Shown here: piece by piece, positions 27,374 to 37,205 of the stretch | Layout of the letters: each line of letters opens with the position of its first letter | How positions within the stretch are numbered: the stretch's first letter is position 1 | Source of the DNA: CAXMQZ01 sp963719055 | GTDB lineage: Bacteria; Acidobacteriota; Thermoanaerobaculia; Multivoradales; JAHEKO01 | Assembly (NCBI GenBank): GCA_963719055.1 | Contig: CAVRAU010000023.1 | Location: 248,001-312,000, forward strand | Length of the DNA stretch: 64,000 bases | Direction: 5' to 3' | The notes under the pieces: model-generated | The model's database searches: none | What the model saw: only the letters and a program-made list of their open reading frames with translations | What the model was told of the DNA's origin: nothing | Position numbers and translations under genes: made by a program

Positions 27374-28281
27374 ATGATCCCCACCCTGGAGCTCCAAGTC
27401 CGTCAGCAAGGCCTACGGCGATTTTCTCGCCGTGGACCAGATCTCCATGATCGTACGGCCGGGGACGATCTTCGGTCTGCTGGGTCCCAACGGGGCAGGC
27501 AAGACCACGACGATCCGCATGATCATGGACATCATCGCCCCAGACCAGGGCGACGTTCTCTTCCAGGGCAAGCCGCGCAGCGCCAAAGATCTGTCCAACA
27601 TTGGCTACTTGCCCGAAGAGAGGGGCCTCTACCGCAAGATGACCATTACCGACCACCTGGTCTTCCTGGCCGAGCTGCACGGCATGAGTCGGGCGCAGGC
27701 GCTACCGGCGATCGAGCACGTGGCTCGAGAAGGTGGAGCTCGACGCCTGGGCCAAGAAGCGGGTCGAGGAGCTCTCCAAGGGCATGCAGCAGAAGATCCA
27801 GCTGGTGGGCACCGTGCTGCACGAGCCGGATCTGTTGATCCTGGACGAGCCCTTCTCCGGCCTCGACCCCGTCAACCAGATTCTCTTCAAGAACCTGCTC
27901 GACGAGTACCGGAGCCTCGGCAAGACCGTCATCTTCTCCACCCACATCATGGACCAGGCCGAGAAGCTCTGCGACCACATCTGTCTCATCTCCCATGGCA
28001 AGACAGTGCTCGACGGCGAGCTCTCGGACATCAAACGATCCTATGGCGGCCACTCCTATCGATTGATGGCCGATGGCGACCTGGAGCAGGTGGAGGAACT
28101 TCCGGGTGTGGAGCAGGCCATTCTGGTGGACGGCGGTGCCATGCTTCTGCTCGGCCCGACCGCCAGCGGAGCCGAGGTTCTCGCAGAACTTGTGAGTTTT
28201 CTGAAGGTGCATGAGTTCCTCTCCGAGGAGCCCTCGCTGGAGGACATCTTCATCAAGGCGGTGCGCGATGAAGATCGCTAA
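27374..28281 (+). CDS. ABC transporter ATP-binding protein, NatA-like (two frameshifts)
   Basis: ATPase of about 302 residues driving the adjacent export permease. ATG 27374; the first break near 27397 is repaired by removing one A (LELQSVSKAYGDFLAVDQIS), the second near 27720 by removing one G (WLEKVELDAWAKKRV). Visible motifs: Walker A GPNGAGKTTT (about residue 38), Q-loop region GYLPEERGLYRKM, signature LSKGMQQK (S-K-G variant of LSGGQ), Walker B LLILDEPFSGLDPV and H-loop IFSTH. A C-terminal accessory domain (about residues 230-302) has the DUF4162-like order YRLMADGDLEQVEEL...SLEDIFIKAV of Na+/drug-type exporters. Its stop overlaps the permease start by 14 bases. Confidence 0.88.
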
Positions 28282-29566
28282 CGTCCGGACCATCGCCAAG
28301 CGCGAGTACATGGCCCGGTTGCGCAGCAAGGGATTTTGGATCAGTACCTTTGCCCTGCCCATCCTGATGGCCGGGTGGTCCATCTTGCCGAGCTTGATGG
28401 TGGCCAAGACCAAGGCGGGACAGACCCTGGCCGTCGTCGATGAGACCGGCCGAGTGGCCGACCCGCTGGCCGAGACGCTCTCCAAGTGGGCCATGCCGAC
28501 CGGGCAGCAGTTGGGCGACACACCGGTGAGCTTCGAGTTGGAGATCCTGCCACCGGCAGCCGACACCGCTGCGCAAAGGGAGCAACTCGACCAGGCAGTC
28601 CTGGCCGGGGACTACGATGCCTGGCTGTGGATCAACGACGATCTCCTGGCCAAGAATCAAGTGGAGTATCACGCCGAGAGCGTAGCCAACTTCATCACCC
28701 AGGAGGTCCTTGGGTCGGCCGTGTCCAGGGTGGTGCGCCAGATACCGCCTCGAAGAGGCCGGCTACGACGCCAAAGTAGTCTCCGAGCTCAGCCGATCCG
28801 TGGGACTCGAGACCATTCGCCTTTCCGAGGAAGGTAGCCGAGCTGAAGGAGGGTTCGGGGGATTCGCGGTCGCCTTTGCCCTGTTCATGATCCTCTACAT
28901 GACCACCCTGATCTATGGCCAGCAGGTCATGCACGGTGTGCTGGAGGAGAAGAGCTCCCGCGTGGTGGAGGTCCTGCTGGCGGCAGTGGAACCCGTCGAT
29001 CTCATGGCGGGCAAACTGGTGGGAATCTGCCTTGCCGGTCTGACTCAGCTGGGGATCTGGTTTGCCACCGCCTTGGCGCTCACCGCACCCGGTTTCCTGA
29101 CCTTGTTCGCCTTCCTGCCGGAAGGCATCTCGCTACCCACGCTGCCACCCTCGCTCATCGTGCACTTCTTTCTGTTCTTTCTCCTGGGCTATTTCCTCTA
29201 CGCCACCTTCTACGCCATGATCGGGTCGGCTTTCAACAACACCCAAGAGGCCCAGCAGGCTTCCAGTATCGGTGTGATCTTCGTCGTCGCCCCGTGGATC
29301 TTCATGTTTCCGGTGATCAACAGTCCCGACTCCACCATGGCCGTGGTGACCTCGCTGATTCCGCTGTTCACACCCTTCCTCATGCTGCTGCGCATCGCGG
29401 TCAAGACCCCACCCGCCTGGCAGATCGCCCTGAGCTACGTCCTGACCCTTGCTTCTGTGGCCTCATGATCTGGCTCTGCGCCCGCGTCTACCGCGTCGGC
29501 ATTCTCATGTACGGCAAGAAACCCACCCTGAAAGAAATCTGGCGCTGGGTCCGCTACGCTGCCTGA
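28268..29566 (+). CDS. ABC-2 type permease, NatB-like (two frameshifts)
   Basis: Membrane partner of the ATPase before it, about 430 residues. ATG at 28268 opens MKIANVRTIAKREYMARLRSKG, the usual cytoplasmic start, then one membrane segment (FWISTFALPILMAG), a periplasmic domain of about 150 residues and a C-terminal cluster of five to six membrane segments beginning at GFGGFAVAFALFMILYM. The EEKSSRVVEVLLAAVEP stretch between the second and third segments is the conserved coupling motif (E-K-x-x-R-x-x-E-x-x-L) of this family. Breaks lie near 28740 and 29460. The pair resembles the sodium exporter NatAB, but drug or lipid export cannot be excluded. Confidence 0.85.
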
Positions 29567-29605
29567 CGTAGTGGCGGAGCGATCATCCAATGGCGATATC
29601 GATAG

Positions 29606-30170
29606 CTAGTCTGTAGTGGCCGGCCTCTGCGCCGGCCTCGAATGGGGAACCTCGCGCCGGCCTTGCGCTGGGGAGCCGTCAGCTCGGGGCCGTAGGGCCG
29701 AATCTCCGCCACCCCGTTCAACGAACCGCTCGAACTTCTCCAAGCTCGGGAAGAGCGTCACGATGGCCACGAGACCCAGGCCACCCAGAGCGAAAAGTCC
29801 CATGTGACCGGTAAGCAAGGCTCCGACCGCGGCGAACAGGGTGGTGCCTTCCGCCAAGGCTCCGCCGATGATCGTCGCAGTAGCGTAGCGTTGAACCGCT
29901 TTGAACCTGCCGGCGTCGTCCGAGGCCTCCGCTATCGCCGCAGCGGCCAGAGCCCGCTTGCTGGTTCCGGATGAGCGACCAGGCCAGAAGTCCGCCGACG
30001 CCGAGCGCAGCCCAGATCCCCAGGAAGATGCCTCCGAGTCCGGTCTCGCTCACCATCTGCCCGGATGTCACCAGGTAGGCGGCGACAACGAGAAACGTTC
30101 CGGCACCCATCAGCAAGGCCGTCGCAATGATCTTCAGATGCCGAATCTGAGCGTTCTCTGTCTGTGTCAT
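29606..30170 (-). CDS. Small integral membrane protein of unknown function (frameshifted)
   Basis: About 185 residues. ATG at 30170 begins MTQTENAQIRHLKIIATALL and gives two membrane segments (IIATALLMGAGTFLVVAAYL and GIFLGIWAALGVGGLLAW). The frame changes near 29960 and the second half adds AAAAIAEASDDAGRFKAVQR, then GGALAEGTTLFAAVGALLT and GLFALGGLGLVAIVTLF, two further segments, ending in a cytoplasmic tail (SLEKFERFVERG). Four TM helices with a soluble middle and no catalytic residues. Similar small proteins accompany many bacterial genes without known role. The last 40 residues overlap a GC-rich hairpin and may be out of frame. It is convergent with the exporter permease. Confidence 0.55.
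29618..29637. repeat. REP-like intergenic hairpin element, copy 2
   Basis: GGCCGGC (29618-29624) pairs with GCCGGCC (29631-29637), loop ctctgc. The sequence is closely similar to the reverse complement of the hairpin at 30706-30727 and shares the GCGGCCGG-type core of the copies at 2129 and 38708. It lies between convergent gene ends and may stop transcription from both sides. Confidence 0.5.
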
Positions 30171-30365
30171 GGTGGTTGTACTCTAACGGAGCGACACAAA
30201 AGGCCTTTGGGGACTTCACCTGAAGAGCTCGAGTTGGAGGTGAGACCACGAACGATCGAGGTCCGAGTCATCCGCCCCCGTCCAAAGGGAGCGCTTCCTC
30301 GGCTGACGGTAATGAGGCAGAGTCCCCAAGACCGAACTCGGTCACGGGTCAGGAAGCTCGTAGGT

Positions 30366-30614
30366 TCACTGCCCATTCCGGGCTCTCCGGACGAGGGCGA
30401 TCTCCGGTGTCCAACGTGCAGGGATCGAGACATAGCTCCGGCGCAGGACGGCGCCCGATTCCAGTGATTCCCGCTCGAGTTCCTGGAGCTCTGGGGAGAG
30501 CTCCGAGACGACATCCGAGGTCTCGTGGTGAAGGAACAGTGGCTGCGCAGTCTGAGCTGACAGGAGCTCCTGAATCGACCCAAGAAGCAGACACATGCAG
30601 AGTACTCGTCTCAT
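30366..30614 (-). CDS. Small secreted protein of unknown function
   Basis: 82-residue protein, ATG at 30614 preceded by GGGAGGACC at the right distance. Residues 1-24 (MRRVLCMCLLLGSIQELLSA) form a signal peptide. The mature part is polar and helical (SDVVSELSPELQELERESLE) followed by a short basic end (ALVRRARNGQ). No family recognised. The downstream bases 30171-30365 show no convincing coding frame, so the short form may be complete, or a frameshift may have cut a longer protein; neighbouring genes are full of such breaks. Confidence 0.45.
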   Translation of the reverse strand: MRRVLCMCLLLGSIQELLSAQTAQPLFLHHETSDVVSELSPELQELERESLESGAVLRRSYVSIPARWTPEIALVRRARNGQ

Positions 30615-30705
30615 TTTCGAGGTCCTCCCTAATCGTATCGAACCCCGACTCTTCTGGCCTCTCGATCGGACAAGCGGACTCGGCCGAAGCATCGCCCGTC
30701 GCCCT

Positions 30706-30727
30706 CGGCCGGCACAGAGACCGGCCG
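30706..30727. repeat. REP-like intergenic hairpin element, copy 3
   Basis: CGGCCGG (30706-30712) pairs perfectly with CCGGCCG (30721-30727), loop cacagaga. Read on the minus strand (gaagCGGCCGGtctctgtgCCGGCCG) it is nearly the same as copy 2. It lies between the end of the M20D peptidase and the small secreted protein. Confidence 0.5.
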
Positions 30728-30788
30728 CTTCAAACCAGTTCAAGCCTACGGTCAGCGCGGAGACCGACCGCAGCCGCAATACCGAGGC

Positions 30789-32139
30789 TCAGGGTGCCAT
30801 CAGGTCGAGGACGACGGCGGTCATACCAGTGACACCGGTGCGGATGGCGGGCTTGGCGTCGGGCTTGAATCCGGAGGAGTGGAGCGATGGCAAGGTCCGG
30901 CCCTCGGCGGCCGCGGCTTCGACGACGGACGGTTCGATGGCGCCCAACCAGAAGATGGCAATGGGAATGTCTGCCTTCGATGCCGAAGTAGGAGAAGTCT
31001 TCGCCGCCCATGACGGGATCCACGTAGACGACGCGGTCGTCACCCAACTCGGTACGAAGAACCTCGGCCGCGCGCTCGATGAGCTCCGGATCGTTGAAGG
31101 TCGAGGGTGTGCCTTCCTCCTCGTTGGATCTCGACTATGGGCAGAAGATCCTCGGGCCACCCCTGGGCCCGGGCGGTATTCTGTGCCACGTCGCGAATCG
31201 AATCCAGCAGGAGCTGGCGCACTTCGGGCTTGTAGGAGCGGACGGTCAGCTGCAGCTTGACCTCGTTGGGAATGATGTTGTGCTTGGTGCCGCCATGGAT
31301 CGAGCCCACGGTGACCACGGCCGAGTCCAGAGGCGAGACCTTGCGGCTGACGATGGTCTGCAGGTTGACGACGATCTGGGCCGCCAGCGTCACTGGGTCC
31401 TTGGTGGTGTGCGGCCAGGCGCCATGACCGCCCTTGGCCCCGCACCAGGATGTCGACCGAATCGACAGCGGCGAGCGCATAGCCCTCCACGAGACCGACG
31501 GAACCAGCGGGCAACGAGGCGTTGCTGTGCCACGCCAGGGCGTAGTCGGGCTTTCGGGAACCGCTCGAATAGACCGTCCTCCAGCATGGCCTGGGCGCCT
31601 GCTCCACGCTCCTCGGCGGGCTGTCCGATGAACACCAGGGTGCCACTCCAGGAGTCCTTCATCTGGCTCAACATGCGTGCGGTTCCCAACCACGAGGTCA
31701 TGTGTAGATCATGACCGCAGGCATGCATCGCAAAGACCTCGCTGCCGTCGTCCGCAAGCCCCTTGGCTACACTGGCGTAGGGCAGACCCGATTCTTCCTC
31801 TACCGGCAGACCATCGAGATCGGTTCGCACCATGACCGTCGGACCGTCTCCGTTCCGCATCACTGCCACAACACCGCAGGAGGTGCGCCCTTCGACACCG
31901 TAGTCTCCGACTCCTTCGGTGACCTCGAAACCCAGGCGACGCAACTCCTCGGCAACATACTTGGCAGTGTCGTCCTCTTGATACGAAAGCTCGGGATTGG
32001 CGTGCAGATACTTGAAGATCTCGAAGAGAGAAGTAACTTCGCCGTCGACCTCATCTTCGAGGCCGCCACCGAAGCTCGCCGTCGTCAAGCCAATCAGGGC
32101 GAGAACACAGAGAACCGGAACCAGACGCGCTCGTTTCAT
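30789..32139 (-). CDS. M20D-type amidohydrolase/peptidase, exported (about four frameshifts)
   Basis: Zinc hydrolase of about 450 residues that cleaves N-acyl amino acids or similar amides. ATG at 32139 begins MKRARLVPVLCVLALIGLTTA, a signal peptide. M20D motifs appear in order: LHANPELSYQE, GPTVMVRTDLDGLPVEE, HACGHDLHM (metal ligands), FIGQPAEERGAGA (catalytic Glu pair), GGHGAWPH, GSIHGGTKHNIIPNEV (dimer-interface His and Asn), and near the end VMGGEDFSYFG. These occur in successive different frames: breaks near 31560, 31430, 31125 and 30980. At 31430 removing one C restores RGKGGHGAWPH. All catalytic residues are present once repaired. It is divergent from the beta-lactamase-like gene. Confidence 0.82.
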
Positions 32140-32273
32140 AGGAACCCCCTTTGGATCGAAGACCGTGAGGATACCCCATGCGCATGGGAGCTCTGTTTAG
32201 CCTCACTGCTCTTTCATTCATCGGCCTATAATTCTCCCGCAGGTACGGCTCTTGCCATTGGGAGGGAACGAGG

Positions 32274-33968
32274 ATGATTGCGAAGCGGCGATTGGTATTG
32301 TCCCTGGCTCTTTCCGCGGCCCTACTCGTCGTGGCTACGATTGCGCATGCTTCCGACCCGTCGCCTGCCGAGGTCGATGCCATCTTTGCCGACTACGACA
32401 ACACGACATCTCCCGGCTGCTCCCTCGGGGTTGTCCGCGATGGCGAGTTGATCTACAAGCGCGGGTACGGCATGGCCAATCTGGAGTACGGAATTGCCCT
32501 TTCGCCTGCATCGGTCTTCCGCACCGCATCGGTAGGGAAACAATTCACCGCTATGGCGGTTGCCATCCTCGACGAACAGGACGCCATCTCGCTGGACGAC
32601 CCGCTGAGCCAGTTGTTTCCGGAGTTTCCCGGCTGGGCCGACGAAGTAACGCTGCGCCAACTGGTTCACCACACCAGCGGTATCCGCGACTATCTCACCC
32701 TCGCCTGGCTCGCCGGTATGGGGGACGAGGCCTACTACACCGACGAGTACGCCCTCGATCTTCTGGCAAGACAAACGTCCCTGAACTTCACACCTGGCGA
32801 GGAGCACCTATACAGCAACTCCGGCTATTTGTTGCTCGCCCATGCCGTAAAACGCGCCACCGGAAAGTCTCTTAGAGAATGGGCGGCAGAGAACATGTTC
32901 GGCCCCCTGGGAATGGATCATTCGCATTTTCACGACGACCACACCCATATCGTGCCCGCTCGTGCCGACGGCTACGCCCCCACGGAAGACGGCTTTCGCA
33001 TCAGCATGACCATCCTGGACATGGTCGGTGATGGTGGCGTCTACACGACGGTCGAGGATTTCCTCCTCTGGGACCGCAACTTCTATGACAACAAGCTCGG
33101 CAAGGGTGGGCCTCAGCTGATCGAAAAAGTCACGACACCTGGGCTGCTGAACCATGAGGGACCCATGACCTATGCCTTTGGTCTCGATGTCGCCGACTAT
33201 CGAGGGCTGCCTATCGTCGCTCACAGCGGCGGCTTCGTAGGCTTCCGCACCGACACGATTCGCTTTCCAGAGCAGAAGTTCTCGGTGGTCGTCTACTGCA
33301 ATCGTGCGGATGCCGATCCACCGGCACGGTCGCGACAGGTGGCGGACCTCTATCTGGCTGACTTGATGGAGCCCGACATGACCGGGGCGTCAACCTCTCC
33401 GAAGAACGGCGGCCAAGCCGAGTTTTCCACCGCCCGCTTGCAGGCCCTGACCGGGCACTACTGGAACGAGAAACGGCGGGCGGCATGGGACGTCGAAGGG
33501 GAGGAAGAGAAGCTTGTTCTCATCATTTCCGATGAGGACCGCTTCGAGATGATTCCCATGGCAGACGGTCGCTTTGCCATCCAGGGCCCCTGGCTGACCG
33601 CAGAGGCGAAATTCGAAGCTCTTGGAGAGGACGGGCAACGGATGTCGATCTTGATCGAGGGCGCTGACGAGCCGCGAATCTTCGAGAAGTACGTTCCGCG
33701 CGCACCCTCGTCGCAGGCACTCGAGGCCTATGCCGGCACCTTCTACAGCAAGGAGCTTGGCGTGCCCTACGCCCTGGATGTACAGGATGGATCCCTGGGT
33801 TTCAGAATCGTTCGACTCGAGAGGCATCCGCTCGAGCCGTTGTTCGACGAGATCTTCTCCAGCGACGAGTACGGAACGTTCGAGTTTCAGCGCGGAGCAG
33901 ACGGTGTTGTCGAAGGATTCGCTCTCGACGCGGGCCGGGTGAGAAACCTCCAATTCGACCGTCAGTAG
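32274..33968 (+). CDS. Exported serine hydrolase of beta-lactamase/penicillin-binding fold
   Basis: Intact 564-residue protein related to class C beta-lactamases, D-aminopeptidases and esterases. Signal peptide MIAKRRLVLSLALSAALLVVA, then the catalytic domain: SxxK as SVGK (Ser86, Lys89), YSN (about 181-183) as YxN, and HSGG (about 316) in place of KTG, as is common in esterase-like members. The line LRQLVHHTSGIRDYL is typical of the family. A C-terminal domain of about 200 residues (from about 370) holds lipocalin-like strands (LQALTGHYWNEKRRAAWDV) and is found in many Acidobacteriota and Bacteroidota homologues. ATG at 32274 follows GGGAGGGAACGAGG. The substrate is more likely a peptide or ester than an antibiotic. 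Confidence 0.9.
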   Translation: MIAKRRLVLSLALSAALLVVATIAHASDPSPAEVDAIFADYDNTTSPGCSLGVVRDGELIYKRGYGMANLEYGIALSPASVFRTASVGKQFTAMAVAILDEQDAISLDDPLSQLFPEFPGWADEVTLRQLVHHTSGIRDYLTLAWLAGMGDEAYYTDEYALDLLARQTSLNFTPGEEHLYSNSGYLLLAHAVKRATGKSLREWAAENMFGPLGMDHSHFHDDHTHIVPARADGYAPTEDGFRISMTILDMVGDGGVYTTVEDFLLWDRNFYDNKLGKGGPQLIEKVTTPGLLNHEGPMTYAFGLDVADYRGLPIVAHSGGFVGFRTDTIRFPEQKFSVVVYCNRADADPPARSRQVADLYLADLMEPDMTGASTSPKNGGQAEFSTARLQALTGHYWNEKRRAAWDVEGEEEKLVLIISDEDRFEMIPMADGRFAIQGPWLTAEAKFEALGEDGQRMSILIEGADEPRIFEKYVPRAPSSQALEAYAGTFYSKELGVPYALDVQDGSLGFRIVRLERHPLEPLFDEIFSSDEYGTFEFQRGADGVVEGFALDAGRVRNLQFDRQ

Positions 33969-33969
33969 G

Positions 33970-33989
33970 CGCGATTCCCTCGGATCGCG
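33970..33989. other. Hairpin after the serine hydrolase
   Basis: CGCGAT (33970-33975) pairs with ATCGCG (33984-33989) around tccctcgg, immediately after the TAG. No T tract follows, so it is at most a weak stop. Confidence 0.25.
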
Positions 33990-34047
33990 GCCCGATCTAT
34001 GAAATCCGCAACAGCGCTCGCCGGTTCTGTGGGTTAGACAAGAGAAC

Positions 34048-35781
34048 GTGAAACCTGTAATACCGGGTGGTGCGACCAGCCGGCGGGATCTGCTTCACCT
34101 CGCCGTACCCGAGAGATTTCGATCTCGACGCGTCGAGCCTGATCCCTATCAGCAGCAAGCTCGCGATTCGCGACCGAGGATGCGATCGTCCGAGAGTCGG
34201 TCTCGGATCGACAGCCTCACCGCCCCTAACCGAGCACCAGCACCCTCAGCGGGTGTCGTTGCCTACACCCGGGCCGCTTTCGGCCCCCGACCCGGGGATC
34301 TCCAGGCCTTCGATGCTCTGGGGGGTAACGATCTGGAACGCCTGACTGCGTGGGTCGACCAGCAGCTCGACCCGGGCTCGATCGACGACACCGAGGCCGA
34401 CAACCGCATTGCCGCCTCGGGTTTCACCACTCTCGGCAAATCCCTCCAACAGCTCTGGATCGATCACGCGGTGGCCGACCCGGAATGGGAAGAGAGAATC
34501 CGCCCGGCCACCGAGACCCAGCTGGCCACCTTTATCCGCGCCATCTACAGTCGGCGCCAGCTCGTCCAGGTATTGGCCGACTTCTGGCACAACCACTTCA
34601 ATGTCTACGGTTGGGACTTCTGGGAGGCGCCAGTCTGGGTCCACTACGACCGCGATGTGATTCGAGCCAACGTGTTGGGGAACTTCCGTCAGATGCTCGA
34701 GGACGTGGCGAAGAGCACTGACATGCTCTTCTATCTGGACAACTGGCTCAACTCCGACGACGGACCCAATGAGAACTACGCCCGCGAGTTGATGGAGCTC
34801 CACACCCTGGGATCGGAGAACTACTACGGTGCCGTTTCCCGCAACGAGGTCCCCGTGGATGGCGACGGCATAGCCATCGGCTTTGTCGACGAGGACGTCT
34901 TCTCCGTTGCCCGTTGTCTGACCGGCTGGTCGATCGACGGCGATCCCTGGTGGGACCCCTACACCGGCGACGGCGGCTATCTCTACCGCCACGATTGGCA
35001 TGACACCACAGCCAAGAATGTCCTCGGTGTGCAGCTGCCCGCGAACCAGCCGCCCGAGAAGGACTTTCTGGATGTCCTCGACATCCTGGCGGCTCATTCG
35101 GGTACCGGCCGTTTCATCGCCCGCAAGCTCTGCCGGCGACTGATCGGGGACTCCCCACCGCAAGCCGTCATCGATGCCGCCGCCGCGGTTTTCACGGCTC
35201 AAATCGATGCACCCGATCAGCTGGCCCAGGTCGTGCGCACCATCCTTCTGTCGGCTGAGTTCCGGGCTACCTGGAGTGAGAAGGTCAAGCGCCCGCTCGA
35301 AATCGTGGTCAGCGCCATGCGCGCCTGCGAAGCCGACTTCCCCTTCGTGGAGGGTGATCCCGATACCGACACCTTTCGCTGGCTCTACTACAACACGGGT
35401 CAGCAACTGTTCGCCTGGCATCCACCCAATGGCTATCCGGATGTGGGGGCGGCCTGGTTCAGCTCCAGCCCACGGGTCATGACTTGGCGACTCACCAACT
35501 GGCTCATCGATGTCGAGAACGGCAGCGGCGACTACCGACTCGACACACTCGCCGCCACCCCGCCCACGATCCGCTCGGCCAACGAACTGGCCGACTTCTG
35601 GATCGATCGCGTCCTGGGACGCCCGATGACCCCTCAGACACGCCAGGAGCTTGTCGAATTCATGGCCCAGGGCGTCAATCCAGACTTCGATCTACCGGTG
35701 GATACCGACGCCGATACCCGGGCGCGGCTACAAGCCATGGTGGGTCTCATCTTCATGGCACCGGAGTTTTTCCGGCGCTGA
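34048..35781 (+). CDS. DUF1800 family protein
   Basis: Intact 577-residue protein of the DUF1800 family, nearly always encoded beside a DUF1501 protein; both are exported and their role is unknown. The start is GTG at 34048 or an internal one; the first 60 residues (TSRRDLLHLAV and following) are poorly conserved and may include the export signal. Family blocks are obvious: AYTRAAFGPRPGDLQAF, LADFWHNHFNVYGW, MLFYLDNWLNSDDGPNENYARELMELHTLG (in parts: NENYARELMELHTLG), VARCLTGWSID, LDILAAHSGTGRFIARKLCR, VRTILLSAEFRA, and GQQLFAWHPPNGYPDVG with WFSSSPRVMTW. Intact ORF of normal length. Next gene follows 28 bases later. Confidence 0.88.
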   Translation: MKPVIPGGATSRRDLLHLAVPERFRSRRVEPDPYQQQARDSRPRMRSSESRSRIDSLTAPNRAPAPSAGVVAYTRAAFGPRPGDLQAFDALGGNDLERLTAWVDQQLDPGSIDDTEADNRIAASGFTTLGKSLQQLWIDHAVADPEWEERIRPATETQLATFIRAIYSRRQLVQVLADFWHNHFNVYGWDFWEAPVWVHYDRDVIRANVLGNFRQMLEDVAKSTDMLFYLDNWLNSDDGPNENYARELMELHTLGSENYYGAVSRNEVPVDGDGIAIGFVDEDVFSVARCLTGWSIDGDPWWDPYTGDGGYLYRHDWHDTTAKNVLGVQLPANQPPEKDFLDVLDILAAHSGTGRFIARKLCRRLIGDSPPQAVIDAAAAVFTAQIDAPDQLAQVVRTILLSAEFRATWSEKVKRPLEIVVSAMRACEADFPFVEGDPDTDTFRWLYYNTGQQLFAWHPPNGYPDVGAAWFSSSPRVMTWRLTNWLIDVENGSGDYRLDTLAATPPTIRSANELADFWIDRVLGRPMTPQTRQELVEFMAQGVNPDFDLPVDTDADTRARLQAMVGLIFMAPEFFRR

Positions 35782-35809
35782 GACTCGACTGCACGACAAG
35801 GGACGATCT

Positions 35810-37149
35810 ATGTGTGAAATCACTCGGCGCGGATTCATGGTTGGCTGTTCGGCTTCCATCGCCGCCATGGCCGGTTCTCGTTTCAACACCCTGGCCTTTG
35901 CCCAGGAGCCGGGTGCTTCGGAGACCCTGGTCGTCCTGTTTCTCCGCGGCGGCATCGACGGTCTCGACTTCATGCCTCCCATCGGTGGTGTCGATCGTGG
36001 CTACTACGAGGCCGCACGGCCGACGCTACAGGTGCCCAACAGTGGCCCGGGGCGGCTCTGCAGCTCGGCAGCTCGCCGTTCGGTCTGCATCCCACCGCAG
36101 CGCCCTTGCTCGAGCTCTTCGACAACGGCAATCTGGCCCTGGTCCAGGCGACCGGACTCGACGAGGCCAACCGGAGTCATTTCGACGCCATGGAGTTCAT
36201 GGAACTGGGAACGCCCGGCTTCTTGAGCACGCCAACAGGATGGCTCACCCGTCATCTACAGTCGTCCACGGAGATCCCTCCCGAAGTCATCATGCCGACC
36301 CTCGCCATGGGAGGGCTTCAGCAGGCTTCCCTGCGCGGTGAGTTCGAAGCGGTCAACCTCATCGATCCCGACACCTTCCGGCTGTCCACAGGGCCCTGGC
36401 GTTGGCAACCTGCCCAGCGGACTTCGCTACGGCGCATCTATGGATTCGAATCCACGCCTCTGCACATCGCCGGAACCAAGGCGCTCGATGCCGTCGACGT
36501 GATCGAGCTGTATGTCTCCGGGGAGTACATTCCAGCCAATGGCGCCGTCTATCCCGAGACCAGCTTTGGCGATCATCTGCAGGTCATCGCCCGGATGATG
36601 AAACTCGATCTGGGTCTGCACGTGGCGACCGTCGATCTCGGCGGGTGGGACACCCATGATGGTCAGGATTACTACTTGCCATTACTCCTGGACGACTTGT
36701 CGAGAGGTCTGCACGCCCTCTACACCGACCTCGACGGCCCAGGTTTAGATGACTACACACAGCGTCTCACCGTGGTGGTCATGAGCGAATTCGGCCGGCG
36801 GCTCGTACAAAACGCCGACGACGGAACCGACCACGGGCACGGCAACCTGATGATGGTCCTGGGTGGCAACGTCAACGGCGGCATTCATGGAGCGTGGCCC
36901 GGTCTGGCTCCAGGCCAGCTATTCGAAGGGATCGATCTGGCGGTGACGACGGACTACCGTACGATCCTCAGTGAGGTCCTCATCCGGCGGCTGGCCAACA
37001 ATCATCTCGGGTTGATCTTCCCAGGCTTCACCGACTATTCCCCTCTCGGTGTGGTCAACGGCATCGATCTGCCTCCCGACTACGGTGACTTCGTCTTTTC
37101 TGACGGCTTCGAGAGCGGAGATCTCTCCGGCTGGTCCACTTCGACGTGA
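35810..37149 (+). CDS. DUF1501 family protein, Tat-type signal and C-terminal tail (one frameshift)
   Basis: Exported partner of the DUF1800 protein, about 446 residues. ATG at 35810 opens MCEITRRGFMVGCSASIAAM, a twin-arginine signal. Family hallmarks: TLVVLFLRGGIDGLDFMPP (Gly-Gly-Asp/Gly metal-site loop resembling sulfatase/alkaline-phosphatase-type proteins), LVQATGLDEANRSHFDAMEF, ATVDLGGWDTHDGQD, VVVMSEFGRRLVQN, and DHGHGNLMMVLGGNVNGG. The frame breaks near 36045 at GGGG; adding one G gives GPGAALQLGSSP. The last residues are FVFSDGFESGDLSGWS, a tail also known in other secreted proteins of such genomes, possibly a sorting signal. Function of the pair unknown. Confidence 0.88.
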
Positions 37150-37205
37150 CGCCGGCCGTTGGCTGGTAAGCTCCCCCCGCTTCGAATTTCTATGGAGGGA
37201 GTTCC

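Noticed and set aside
27374..28281. Programmed ribosomal frameshifting
   Set aside because: Breaks occur at varied sequences, several per gene and in unrelated genes, without slippery heptamers or consistent downstream structures.
30789..32139. True pseudogene status of the M20D gene
   Set aside because: All catalytic residues are kept and single-base repairs restore the frame; the same kind of break affects essential-type genes such as asnA, so error is likelier than decay.
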